DNA of 64,000 nt from Bathymodiolus brooksi. Lineage: Eukaryota > Mollusca > Bivalvia > Mytilida > Modiolidae. This document shows, piece by piece, positions 31,690 through 42,136 of this stretch (positions within the stretch are counted from its first letter, which is position 1; each line of letters begins with the position of its first letter). Made by a program: the position numbers and the translations under genes. Below the pieces are notes generated by a model. It ran no database searches. It was not told the origin of the DNA and worked only from the letters and a program-made list of their open reading frames with translations. The stretch is taken from assembly GCA_963680875.1 (NCBI GenBank), contig OY804577.1, positions 107,519,906 to 107,583,905 on the forward strand, given 5' to 3'.

Positions 31690-32700
31690 GATGAAAGTAT
31701 TTAGCTAGTCAAAATGACTCGTTTGCGCATGTGAAAGTCTGTACACAGATGGGAAGTGGTCAACCCAGCGTTTGTACGACTTCGGATTTTCACGCCGCTT
31801 TGTTTTGGTTCGTGTATGATACCCCAGCAGTTCGGAGGCCTACACTAACAATTGGGGTCTCTTTGGAAAGGAAAATTACTTGACTTTCGACTGGTGAAAA
31901 CATTTTTTGAAAATATTAAGGCGTTCCGAAGTTACGATCAATTTAACACGACGACTTAAAAAAATGGAAGCAAGTGAGTTCGCCCCCTTGTAGTATTATA
32001 TAGTATTTTCTTATTTATTTATTTTTCGGACGCACCTAGCCCCTGTGGAATGCCCTGGATTACAATAAATTATCAAACATAGAAAACCATTTTCTGTAAA
32101 CAAAACAAAAAATAATCAAAAAAGAAAATAGAGCAAAGCAAAAGCTAAAAATATAATAGATAATTACTAGTATGGGGGTGAGCATTTTTAACATATGGTT
32201 CACTTATTTAAGAAACAGTTTTAATCATGATCACATTAAAAAGAAGTCTTAAGGGTACATTTTCATTTTATTTGTTTGGACTTTTTAAGTGAATACATTT
32301 TTCTCTGTACAGTTACTGAAAGTTCATTATATGACTAATTATTGCTAATTATTGTTTCTTTTATTTTTCTCGGATAGGTTTATGTTCTAAATCTGTATCA
32401 TACAGCCTCGAGCTTTAAAGTTCATAAAACATGGAAAACTATTGTTTAACCTATACTTACCTATATTAGAACATAGTAAAGTACTCTCGACAATAGAATT
32501 TTGCCTTACTTAATCATTAAGACCATGGATTTTCCTCATTGTTCTGACTGTCTACAGCTGGAAAATATTGCCTTGGGCCATCTGACAACAATATACAGTA
32601 GATTAAATGGTGTTAACAATTGTTGTGAAATGCCCCAAAGCATTATCAGCTGAATAAAAGATTAAATGTTGAATTAAATTTAATACTGTCAAGAAATAAT
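31690..32700. other. Non-coding stretch
   Basis: No gene or clear repeat is seen. Composition is AT-rich apart from 31700-31850. Confidence 0.35.
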
Positions 32701-32703
32701 AAC

Positions 32704-32709
32704 TTTTAT
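32704..32709 (-). promoter_or_regulatory. Possible polyadenylation signal
   Basis: On the minus strand AATAAA lies about 50 bases after the stop of the candidate terminal exon at 32757-33047. Confidence 0.35.
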
Positions 32710-32756
32710 TAATAACATCTATATTTCCAAGCAATATCTCTTTCCATTCTTGAAAA

Positions 32757-33047
32757 TCACCACTTTTTTAATTGCATTAGTGACATGGTACATGCACTAT
32801 CTTCATCAGTTGCACAATTTTCCTTGTTATCATTGTAATTTTTTTTCACTGAGGTTGCTGTATTATCAGTATCACATGCTGTGATAGTCGGTTTTGGAGG
32901 CTGTAGTGCGTGACTGACACTATCATGTAACGCTTCAAGTGGTCGTTTATACGTTTCCACTGCACCAGACCTGTGCCCGCTCCTGGACTTCACACTTGAA
33001 TAAGGTGTCATTGTTCCCGTAATGTACATGTATGATTTTTTTTTCAC
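32757..33047 (-). CDS. Candidate terminal exon of an unknown gene
   Basis: A 96-codon minus-strand frame ends in KKW-stop, with an AATAAA about 50 bases further on. The composition looks protein-like, for example YKRPLEALHDSVSHALQPPK and an acidic, Asn-rich NYNDNKENCATDEDSACT. The upstream 45 bases (GTGTCATTGTTCCCGTAATG and on) are copied again at about 33225 as part of a dispersed repeat, so the true exon probably begins inside the frame near 33005. I do not recognise the protein. It could also be a chance frame. Confidence 0.3.
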   Translation of the reverse strand: MKKKSYMYITGTMTPYSSVKSRSGHRSGAVETYKRPLEALHDSVSHALQPPKPTITACDTDNTATSVKKNYNDNKENCATDEDSACTMSLMQLKKW

Positions 33048-33340
33048 AAACCTACATTGCCTTGACTCCTGAATATGGCTGAAATATTGCTTGCTAGACG
33101 GTTTAAGTCAATCAATCAATCACATTTCTTCACATACAATTAATATATATATATATATTATAATTTTAAAAAAGGGGTGTTGTATCTCAGTAGATACATG
33201 TACATGTGTAAGTTCATGAATAAAGTGTCATTGTTCCCGTAATGTACATGTATTGTACATGTATGATTTTTTCAATCACAATCATACACACTGAAATATT
33301 GCTTGCTAGACGTTATAAATCAATCAATCAACATTTTAAC
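33000..33340 (+). repeat. Duplicated repeat segment ending in TCAATCAATCAATC
   Basis: GTGTCATTGTTCCCGTAATG plus TACATGTATGATTTTTT and GAAATATTGCTTGCTAGACG, then TCAATCAATCAA, occur at about 33005-33122 and again at about 33225-33335. A related tail is at about 35345-35395. A short (AT)n run lies at about 33144-33158. Confidence 0.6.
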
Positions 33341-33420
33341 ACATACAATAGATTAGGATTTAAAAAAGGGGGGGGGGTGATGTTAATTTTGTATCTCCAT
33401 ATACAGAAATTGATGGTAGT

Positions 33421-33434
33421 CAGTGGCGGATTCA

Positions 33435-33465
<31 letters not shown>

Positions 33466-34572
33466 TTTGGGGGCTTCGATCTGTGTGATGTAAGTAAAAG
33501 AATATACAAATTAATTTCTTTGTATTGAATTAATCTTCAAAGAGGTAATTATAAGTAATTATGCTAAATCAAATTTTCAAGTTTATTTGAAGTTTTTATG
33601 AATGTTTGTCAAAATACCAATTAATATCAGGTATTGTCTTAAACCGTTATATAAACATGTCTAGTGTCATAATTTCATATAGGTATAACCACCTGTAAAT
33701 TGAGGCTCTTTCAGGGAAATTCTTTCTTAAATATCATTTATTTTTACAAAATAATTAAAGGCAAATGTTGCTGTATTACAAAAAATTAAAAATACACGAG
33801 TTTCCGTTTTGAAAATATATGAATACAGCTAGCATATTTTAAACTCTAAATGAAAATATAAATACATATAAAATAATTAAAATTAATTAGAAATAAAATA
33901 GACTTAAATTATATTTTTTCCCTGCTATTGCTCGAACCCTTGAGCACTTTACAAAACTGCCAAAACACACATACACCAGACCAGAAGAAGCTGATGTAAC
34001 TTCTTTGTTGAATTCCATTTGCAACTTTGATTTTGTCGTAACCATTGCTATTGTTCAAATGTGCCTGGCTTTTAAGAAATGGCTCAGCAGATCACTAGAT
34101 TTAGATAAAACTTATTTTATTGTTAACTATATAACATTTGGATCGGACACAAGTTATTCCAACTTACAAAGGTCCTCTACAAGAGAGATCACTTGACATA
34201 GGCAGAGCCTTAAAAAACGTAAATTTAATGCAGAGCTCACTAGACTGCAGAGCAAATGTTGAACAATCCAACCACCAGTGTTTTGAAAGGAGTGCTAAAA
34301 TATGTGAACTGCTAGACATAGAGGTTAAAAAACCTAGAATTTGCGGGAGACAAATAATGAGAGATAATGTTGAAGCAGAGAGTCCGGAAGACTACTTTAG
34401 GAAGTCAATAACTGTACCTTTTCTCTACTGTACGCTAAATGAAATGAAAACAAGGTTTACCGACCTCCACGCCAGAACCGCTTTGGGACTACAGTTGGTT
34501 CCATCAATTATTGAAAATATTGCTCCATGTCTGAGCCCCCCCCCGTCAACAGAGTCTCTGGATCCGCCCCTG
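33421..34572 (+). mobile_element. Internally deleted hAT transposon
   Basis: The left end CAGTGGCGGATTCAAG (33421) and the right end CTGGATCCGCCCCTG (ending 34572) are imperfect inverted copies. CAGNGGCGGATCCAG is a terminal sequence I know from animal hAT-type elements. A transposase fragment lies inside. The left end carries a run of 29 G (33436-33464), the right end nine C at the mirrored place. No 8-bp target-site duplication survives (ATGGTAGT versus GGTACTTT). Confidence 0.65.
33930..34535 (+). pseudogene. hAT transposase fragment (zf-TTF/DUF4371-type)
   Basis: Two overlapping frames give a collinear fragment of the hAT-family proteins annotated as '52 kDa repressor of the inhibitor of protein kinase-like'. 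The first frame (about 33935-34110) reads EHFTKLPKHTYTRPEEADV and then SICNFDFVVTIAIVQMCLAF. The second (34175-34535) reads LDIGRALKNVNLMQSSLDC, then KKPRICGRQIMRDNVEAESP and EDYFRKSITVPFLY. The frame changes near 34110-34170. The N-terminal zinc finger, the catalytic residues and the C-terminal dimerisation domain are missing. It lies between the hAT ends at 33421 and 34572, so it is the remnant of this element's own transposase. Confidence 0.65.
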
Positions 34573-35014
34573 GGTACTTTCCTCATAAAGATTCATTATA
34601 TTTAAATTAGATTTTGATCACGTGACTGCTGTTTCAAGCTTGGTGGATCGTTTATTAGATTTGTCAAAAAATAGCATACAGTACGGAAATTCAATGTGTC
34701 CGTCAATGATTCGAAAATTAAAAGTTATTGTTTATTTCCGCAAATTTTTCTTCTGTCAAAATTCAAATATTTTTGCTTTGTAAAGATTTTAGACATGTCT
34801 TTGATATCGCGATCATGCAAAAATGATCATATTATATTTAATGTGGGAACCCCGAGTTTAGAAGCTAGAAATATAACGTTAGTCAATATAATAAATTACA
34901 TATATTATTGAGGAATCTAAATTAATTCCAGAAAATATGTCTCCAAATGGCAAATGTCATTCATTGTTAAATTGTGTGTCACACGCCACCAGTTTAATGT
35001 ATTTCAGACATTTT

Positions 35015-35270
35015 TACATAGACTCTAAAGGCCAAATAAGGGTTCGTCGTCTCGGATTTTCATTTAGTCCAGGAACCTCGAATATTTAATTGTTTTCATT
35101 AATTTTTATTTCATTTAATTCAGCTTGATTCAATGTATCATTTTCAAGTTCAGAAAATGACACACATGCAATTATGAATGATATCGTCTATATAGATCAT
35201 ATGAAAATTGCAGACGTCCCGGCGTCGCCATCTTAGATACGCAAATGAGCATCAGTACCCATCATTTCTG
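35015..35270 (+). repeat. Dispersed repeat of about 265 bp (copy 2)
   Basis: Second copy of the family at 28669-28936: ACATAGACTCT, CAGGAACCTCGAATAT, ATCATTTTCAAGTTCAGAAAA and ATGAAAATTGCAGAC in the same order, with several small deletions. Confidence 0.65.
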
Positions 35271-35474
35271 GCTATGCAGTAGATACAACTAAATTGGATT
35301 GTTGAATAGTGGAATCATTTTCATATTTTGGGAGGAAGTTTGTATAGAAGATAGCTAAAATATTGCTTACTGGGTATAAATCAATCAATCAAAGAAAAGT
35401 TGTTTTTCTTTAATACTACATGTATGATATTAGGAAAAATAATTACATGAATACAAGTATATGAAAATAGTTAC

Positions 35475-35902
35475 CTTTGGATGCCTGATGTTATCTGGAC
35501 CAATGTATTAGGAGGGTACGGAGTGCTATCACCTCGACGACATTCCTGAATAAAGTGTGCCATCCAGTAGTTTAATAGCTCATTTGTCAGCATATTTGGA
35601 TCACTTGGTATAGCTCTGCTACCATCTGCATATGTCTCAGGATATAGATTTCTTTCTAGGGTCCAAGCCACCCATACACCAACAGCCCATTTATTATTAC
35701 TTCTGGTCTTGCGTGGAATCGCATCCTGTATCTTCTTGTTCAACTCCGCATTTGACATTGGAGTAGAAAATCTTCGCTTGATACTACATGTAGTATCATC
35801 CTTCTTTACATCAATTAGATTTTGCGTAGGCATAAGCATCAAATCAGACAATGTTATTTCTTCTTTCAACTAAAAATTACGAAGATCAAAGTTGGAAGCC
35901 AT
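35475..35902 (-). pseudogene. Crypton/DUF3504-like N-terminal exon with an in-frame stop
   Basis: Minus-strand ATG at 35902 gives MASNFDLRNF, then TAG at 35872-35870. The same frame continues through LKEEITLSDLMLMPTQNLI, WAVGVWVAWTLERN and LLNYWMAHFIQECRRG to ITSGIQ, where a splice donor (CCAAAG|GTAACT) ends the exon at 35475. The region around WAVGVWVAWTLERN and the spacing to YPPNTLVQITSGIQR resemble the core-binding part of the Crypton-derived tyrosine-recombinase genes (KIAA1958/QRICH1/ZMYM-like, DUF3504), abundant in bivalves. The catalytic domain would lie in a following exon; none was found. The stop points to a pseudogene, unless translation starts downstream. Confidence 0.5.
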
Positions 35903-36174
35903 GACTGAGTGAGTGAGTAAGTTACTGACAGACAGACTGACTAACTACATGTAGTGTTGTATATGTAAGAAAAGTACAGTTCACAAACTGCTTATGCATG
36001 CCCCATGAACATTTCATGTACTAGTTTATAATGGTTCACTTGTACATTTTTTATTTACAAATAGTGTTCACTAAATGTATTGAAATAGTTTGACAGATAA
36101 CTGTGTTTATAAAGTATATTTAACAATCAATGATGATATTATATTGTCTTGATTACTTTACAATGTTCAAAGTT

Positions 36175-36252
36175 TGTAAGAACAATGATAATCCCTGTCT
36201 TCATGAATAAGTACGAGCGAAGCGAGAATATGAAGATTATCATGTTCTTACA
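36175..36252. repeat. Small hairpin element
   Basis: TGTAAGAACAATGATAATC and its inverse GATTATCATGTTCTTACA flank an inner TCTTCAT/ATGAAGA pair and a GTACGAGCGAAGCGAG loop. A short foldback sequence. Confidence 0.6.
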
Positions 36253-36729
36253 TATACTAAAAGTCTACCTGTAATTTAACTTCATCTGCTACGGATGTTT
36301 TTTAATTTGCAATAAGCGGTGAGTATTATATTGACAAGACACGGTGACCTCTACAAAATATCACATTGACAATACATGAAAACGTCATTTGTTTGTGAAA
36401 CATCACCTTCACTAATGTTCGTTACTAGGTTTCTGTTTCATAAACGAAAATATATTGCTGCGTACGTTATAGATGAATTACTATATCACCAACTACATCC
36501 TGAAATATAAAACAACGCTGAAATAAATTATACACTGGTTTCTACGCCCATAGATCACGAGTGTAAGAAATAGTCAGCATATAACTTACTGAAAGAAGGA
36601 AGTAATGACTTTCTCGTACTTTTTACATAAATTGGTACTGTTTGCATAACAATAGTTTAGATATACAGTCAAAACGTACATTTCTAGTTTAGTGTTTTCT
36701 AGAATAACTTTCATCAGGTGCGTTCGCTC

Positions 36730-37040
36730 AAAGTAAAAAGCTTGGTAAGTCAAATATGTTAAATGTCATTAGAAGCAAGAAAGCTAAAGGGCCTAAACAG
36801 AATAGACAAAAGTAGTTAAGATCACCTATGGCTATGTCTGATATGTCTGAGGGAGAAGAGTTTGAAGATACCAAAGGAGTAATCAGAATCCGTAAATCGA
36901 AGGACAGACAGCACAAAAGAAAGAAAAGGGACAAAAGGACAAACAATGATCTACAAAACATACACATAAAACTAAAGACCGAGTAACACGAACCCCACTA
37001 AAAATCGGGGGTGAACTCATGTGCTCTGGATTGGTAAGCA
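36730..37040 (-). repeat. Dispersed bivalve-type repeat, inverse orientation
   Basis: Contains AACACGAACCCCACTAAAAA, TCGGGGGTGAACTCATGTGC and, further left, CCGTAAATCGAAGGACAGAC. The inverse of the same phrases is at 37385-37735 and a related copy is at 52607-52800. The frame at 36728-36967 is an artefact of this repeat. Confidence 0.6.
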
Positions 37041-37384
37041 GATAACCATAGTTTTAGTAATAATTACAATAGTTAGGAGCTGTAAATTGCGATATAAATC
37101 TAATAAACAATGTCAGTGCCGAAGAACTGATTACTGGTTGGATCATGTGTTCGATGCAATAAATGCTATTAAAAATAAACTAAGATGGCTAAAAGTAACA
37201 CTGATATTCGTGTTCCGACGTTTTCACAAAAAATAAATAAACTACTAAATGAAATATTAGATAGTACTACTGTACTACTACTTTACTACTTCAGATCAAT
37301 TGAAGCTCAAATATAAAAAAAGAAAGAGATCAGTTCGTGCCAGTCTGTCTAATTGTAGATTGTAACATCTTTTATCAAGCTACG

Positions 37385-37735
37385 TCTTGATGCGAGTCGT
37401 CGTTGATGGTCCTATCCGTTTTATATGTGGTAAGCAAAACTTCATTGATGAGTGCCACATTTGGAGCAAGAACTGTTCAACCTTCCGGAGTACATGTGTA
37501 GACCCCCGATTTTTTGTGGGGTTCGTGTTGCTCGATCTTTGGTTTTCTGTGTAATGTTTTGTAGATAGTTGTTTGTCTCTTTTCTTTTGGCCATTGTATT
37601 GTCTGTCCTTCTTCGATTTACGGTTTCTGATTACCCCCTTTGGCATCTTCAAACTTTTCTTCATTCAACAGATATATTCCAGTGTCACCCCCGATTTTTT
37701 GTGGGTTCGTGTTGCTCGAGCAAAATCTTGAATAA
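37385..37735 (+). repeat. Dispersed bivalve-type repeat
   Basis: Reads GACCCCCGATTTTTTGTGGG, GTTCGTGTTGCTCGATCTTT and TCTTCGATTTACGGTTTCTG. The CCCCCGATTTTTTGTGGG phrase is repeated again at about 37685-37720. I recall this wording from many mussel sequences. No protein is supported. Confidence 0.6.
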
Positions 37736-37739
37736 AACT

Positions 37740-38470
37740 TTTTATAAAAAGATGCATTTTACGGAATCTTTCATCTCCGTCCCCATTTTGGCTTTGTACT
37801 CAACAAGGGAGATAACAAGTAATTTATCGTCTGCTAAAATGGCAACAAAAAGATTTGCATCTCGCACGGAAAGTAAATTTGGTACAAGAAGACTTTAACA
37901 GAATAATATGAAACAGGCACGGCCATGAATGCTCGCGAATCTGAAAATTATCTGGCAATTTCACGCTCATCCAGTGCATCAAAAAGTGTCGAGATTTTTT
38001 GGGCCGAGATATATCGGGGACGACTTTTTTTAGGGCTGAATCTAGTCTCATTCAATCACAAACTCCGGACAGTTTTCATATCCGCTACCGAATATGGTTC
38101 ATCCGCTGGATACAAAATCTCAAAAGTTAACTTCCGCGTAGAAACAAAAATTCTTGTCAGTATGTCAGAAGAGATTTAATAAATTAAAAAATATCAATAT
38201 AAGTAAAACAAACTAACAAAATGACTTTCATTACACACGGGTTCCGGGTGTCAGTGGTATCGTACGTACGAGAGAGGGTACGAGACTTCAGGATCACATT
38301 TGCGCTTTATGTTAAGAAGATCTTCATTAGTGGAGTGTGTTAGTGTGTTACACGGAACGTGTTTACAAAGCGTCGAAAAAATTGTTATTCAACAGTATCG
38401 TGCAGCCGTGTTTGTCAAAAAATCCTAAGTACACATTGTATACCATAAAGAGCTCACTGACGCTCGCATA
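37740..38470. other. Non-coding stretch
   Basis: Several short open frames on both strands overlap here but none shows a domain, leader or splice context. I see no gene. Confidence 0.35.
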
Positions 38471-38474
38471 TAAT

Positions 38475-38633
38475 TGTTATTCGGGCTTCACAGGGGATAC
38501 GGGTTCATATTCCCTGTCTGTGTTCTATATTCCCTTATTCCCTGTCTGTGTTCTATAGTCCCTTCGCCTTCGGCTCAGGGACTATAGAACACAGATAGGG
38601 CGGAATATGAACCCTGTGAAGATCCCGAATAAC
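38475..38633. repeat. Palindromic foldback element
   Basis: TGTTATTCGGG at 38475 and CCCGAATAACA ending 38633 close an imperfect palindrome whose arms share TTCACAGGG, GGTTCATATTCC and CTGTGTTCTATAGTCCC. The loop is TTCGCCTTCGGCTCA. The left arm has an extra partial copy of TTCCCTGTCTGTGTTCTATA. Confidence 0.75.
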
Positions 38634-39249
38634 ATATAATGTATTTTTGTCGAATGTTTTGTGTTTATTTTCTAACAAAACTAATAAAAGTAATTCGTAA
38701 CATGTGTAAACAGCTATTGTTTGGTATGTTATCCAATACAAAATATTTATCAGTAAAAAGCAGCACAATAATTGTTAAGATATAGGACTATCGTAAGAGC
38801 ACTATCACCTGTTTGTTTTTTCATTTGTTCATGACTCGATGAACTTTTGCGTTTTTGATCCGTTCATTTAAGGAATATTTGAAATTGTTGAACAGGTTAT
38901 ACGATATAACCTGGTTTGGGTCAGTTTACGCTTATGAATGATAATGTAATTTAATACCGCAATTGATACAATTGTTGGGTTTAAAGGATTCTGTACAATG
39001 ATTAACCGGTCGATGTTGTATGATACAGTCGGAAAGCAAACCCATCAATGGCGTCTCTGGTAAAACCACGGGTCACGTGATTCTATTTTGAAACATTTTC
39101 ATCGGTCATCAACATTGTAGAACAAAGATCTCGTTTATTTATACCGTAGAAATAATCGAAATGTCTTATATTGTTTTCTTGATATTGTGTATAATATTAC
39201 ATCAGTGTGGCATTATTGTATTACCGGTAAGACTTGTCTTTATTCTTAT

Positions 39250-39400
39250 ATGGGTTATAGTTATGCCACTTATGAGTTTTAACGCCCTTTTTAACAATAT
39301 GTCGGCTATATCGTGGCGGTCAGTTTTATTGGTGGAGGAAACCGGAGTACCCAGAGAAAACCACCGACCTGTCGCAAATCAGACAAACTTTAATATTTAT
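39250..39400 (+). repeat. SINE-like repeat (copy 3)
   Basis: Contains AACGCCC(TTTT)AACAATATG, GGCTATATCGTGGCGGTCAG and GGAGGAAACCGGAGTACCCA, followed by GAGAAAACCACCGACCTG. Confidence 0.7.
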
Positions 39401-39403
39401 ATG

Positions 39404-39934
39404 ATAATGTGGTCTTGTTCAGGTAATATGCCAAAATATTACCCAGGTCTGAGAGACATATTACCCGACCCGGAGAATAATATGTCATCCAGACCTGGGT
39501 AATATCTTGGCATATTACCTGGACAAGACTACATTAATATCATTATTATACTGGGTGTCTAATTGTCCAGGTAATATGCCAAAATATTACAGTACCAAAT
39601 ATCACTACAGAAACTTACACGAAGTATAAAAAAGCCAAAATATTACAGTACCAACTATCACTACAGAAACTTACACGAAGTATAATAATATATATTATTA
39701 CACTTCGTGTAAGTTTCTGTAGTGATAGTTGGTACTGTAATATTTTGGCATATTACTTGCAGTATAATAATGATATTAATGTGGTCTTGTCCTGGTAATA
39801 TGCCAAAATATTACCCAGGTCTGAGAGACATATTACTCCCCAGGTCGGGTAATATGTCTCTCAGACCGGGTCGGGTAATATGTCTCTCAGACCTGGGTAA
39901 TATTTTGGCATATTACCTGGACAAGACCACATTA
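39404..39934. repeat. Nested palindromic elements (three hairpins)
   Basis: Palindrome A (39404-39536) and palindrome C (39777-39934) are two copies of one family: arms TAATGTGGTCTTGTCC and AATATGCCAAAATATTACCC, centre with GTCTGAGAGACATATTAC. Between them lies palindrome B (39634-39749) of a different family, arms GCCAAAATATTACAGTACC and CACTACAGAAACTTACACG, centre AATAATATATATTATT, preceded by a direct partial copy of its left arm (39570-39633). C has a duplicated centre (GGTCGGGTAATATGTCTCTC twice). Confidence 0.8.
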
Positions 39935-40555
39935 TTATATAAATATAGATTGAATATTAGATAAAAACAAAACATTATAATCATATTAACTTTCGGTACT
40001 AAGCAATTACACAATATTATAATTGGACTTTTTCGGAAACCAATGCGGGAATGACATGGGCTTAAAGCATGAAATATTATTCTCATTAAACAACCAATGA
40101 AATTATTGAATTTAGAAAAACATGATACCAATCAGAGGCTCATTATGGACATGTAAAAGTCCAAGATAACCTCGTTTATTCGATACCCATCACGATTCGA
40201 CCAAACAAAATGTTTAACATTATTTGGCGCCAATTATTTATTTTTTAATAAAAAAATATCACGTTGCTCAAACCAAGCCCAATATAGATGCCAGGGTCCA
40301 TATGATTTATTGTTTGTAAACCTGTTCTTCTATATTGTTCCTCCCACGGCCAATATAGATCCCAGTACCAATATGTTTATAAACCTGTTCTTATCATGAA
40401 TAGAGCAGAACTACTGCTGCTCATCTGACGGTTAGCAAAAATAAAAGGAATCAATTTTACAAACATCTGTTTTGTACAATTTAATTTCAATTAAGGGTTT
40501 TCATATTTGATTGCTATAGAGTCATCAATTCTTATTCCAATTATTAAAAGTGGAC

Positions 40556-40612
40556 TATTTGAGGGGGGCATGGTTTTTAATGCCACTTTCAACAATATTT
40601 CAGTTATATCAA
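40556..40612 (+). repeat. SINE-like repeat fragment (copy 4)
   Basis: Only the conserved core TTTTTAATGCCACTTTCAAC plus AATATTTCAGTTATATC remains. Confidence 0.6.
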
Positions 40613-40647
40613 AATTTAATGTTGATGAAGTAAAGGATGTGAGATTT

Positions 40648-40813
40648 AAGAAATAATTCATGGAAGCCGTAGATTTGTGCTCATTTAACCATGGGTTGGG
40701 CATTTATATTCGATTATTTTTTCCCGAACACCAGCGAGGGATAAAATAAGAATATAAATGTCCAACCCATGGTTAAATGTACACAAATCTACGGCTGCCA
40801 TGAATTATTTCTT
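40648..40813. repeat. Palindromic foldback element
   Basis: AAGAAATAATTCATGG, AGCCGTAGATTTGTG and TTTAACCATGGGTTGG occur in mirror order on both sides of a loop around CCCGAACACCAGCGAGG. Arms are nearly identical over about 65 bp. Confidence 0.8.
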
Positions 40814-41085
40814 TTCTAACAGATGACAAATACGGTAATTTGTATAACCCTAGGCGACCTTAGAATCCGCCACACAACGGCTGTTCCGTTTTGCCCCCTT
40901 CACATATGATGATGGAATCAACGCAATTTGAGCACATATATTGAATCAAACTCTTATTGTGTGAGTAATGATATATTCAAATATTTATTTCAATTATTTT
41001 AATGACACAAAACAGATTTAATAAGTTATTAATTTTGTGTTGTTGTTTCCAATCGATAATTTGAGTGCGCAGGTGCTAAAGATAG

Positions 41086-41187
41086 ATATATACTAGTCTG
41101 GTACTCGTGACCCCTCGGATTTTTTTGTTTGATATGATATCAAACAAAAAAATCCGAAGGGTCACGAGTACCAGACTAGATATATAC
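41086..41187. repeat. Near-perfect 100-bp palindrome
   Basis: Arms TAGTCTGGTACTCGTGACCC and TCGGATTTTTTTGTTTGATA are mirrored with one mismatch (CCC/GGG junction) and almost no loop (GATATGATATC centre). Confidence 0.85.
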
Positions 41188-41502
41188 CAACATATACTGG
41201 TTGACGATATATAAGCCGTCATATTAGAAATCACCATCAACCCACTAGTTAGTTATTTATCATGTCATTAAATTATTGACATCATCAACTAAAGAAAAGT
41301 CATGTGTCATTTATGTAATTACTAATATTTCAAGTTGATTTTCTTATTCAATGATTTTTCAGGTCTCACGGAGATTGCATTACCTGCCTGCGTTACCTGT
41401 ATAACATTTATTGACTACTTGTCTATTACATGGTTAATGATTTCCCTATACAATACCAAGAGGATATACTAGATAGACAATTTACTTCCTGATTGCCTAT
41501 CA

Positions 41503-41554
41503 ATGAAGTCGACCATACTTATCGTATACACAACAGTTGTGATATCCATACATG
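41503..41554 (+). CDS. Ig-domain gene, exon 1 (signal peptide)
   Basis: ATG at 41503 starts a 17-codon signal-peptide-like sequence, MKSTILIVYTTVVISIH, ending at a consensus donor (CATG|GTAAGT) at 41555. The exon ends in phase 1. The Ig exon at 46946 begins with two bases that complete the codon, so the two can be joined in frame. The hydrophobic core ILIVYTTVVISI predicts secretion or membrane targeting. The intron is about 5.4 kb and is filled with dispersed repeats. The exon is inferred from start context, leader character, donor and phase. Confidence 0.55.
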
Positions 41555-42136
41555 GTAAGTTTAAATAGCATGCTTGATTTGCTTTTATTTATTTACAATG
41601 TACCACAACAAGTTATATTTATTATATGTACCTCCATTTTGTTTGTATTATATTTAGATTGTATCAAAGAAGGATGTCTTCCTGTTGTAGATTTCTGTCA
41701 CGTTTGGTGCATTCGTACTTAATATGTCACGTTTTATAGGAAAGTAGAAATGTTTTCTGAAATATGGATTTTGTGATTTGTAAAAAAAAATTAACAGAAC
41801 AACTTCATATATTTAAATAAAGTATTTGCAACCATGTGGTTGTCTCAAAAGAAGCACATGATTCCAATATTATTTCAGTGATAAACAAACACATGACCAC
41901 ACATGGCCACACATTTACCGTGTACTTTGTTAGTATTGTATTACCGGAAATGTCACATAGTAGTATTGTTTTCTATAGCCATCGCTTTTATAAAAAAAAA
42001 TTAAACTCAGAATATTGATGAAAAACGTTAATTCACTTTTTTGAAAAATAACTATAACGCATACTGGTGATCATTTTCATTCTTAGCCAGTTTGAATAGT
42101 TTTGCATGCCATACACATTTTTTGTAATCATTTTTT
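41555..42136 (+). other. Ig gene intron 1, left part
   Basis: Intron-like AT-rich sequence; no further exon or clear repeat is seen before the repeat at 42137. Confidence 0.35.

Noticed and set aside
33413..34580. 8-bp target-site duplication around the hAT remnant
   Set aside because: The flanking 8-mers (ATGGTAGT and GGTACTTT) do not match.
36728..36967. Hydrophobic minus-strand ORF resembling a membrane protein
   Set aside because: It is the complement of a known-type dispersed repeat. The same wording occurs at 37385 and 46315 without an open frame.
37569..38179. Overlapping ORFs on both strands
   Set aside because: No leader, domain, splice signal or conserved-looking motif was found.
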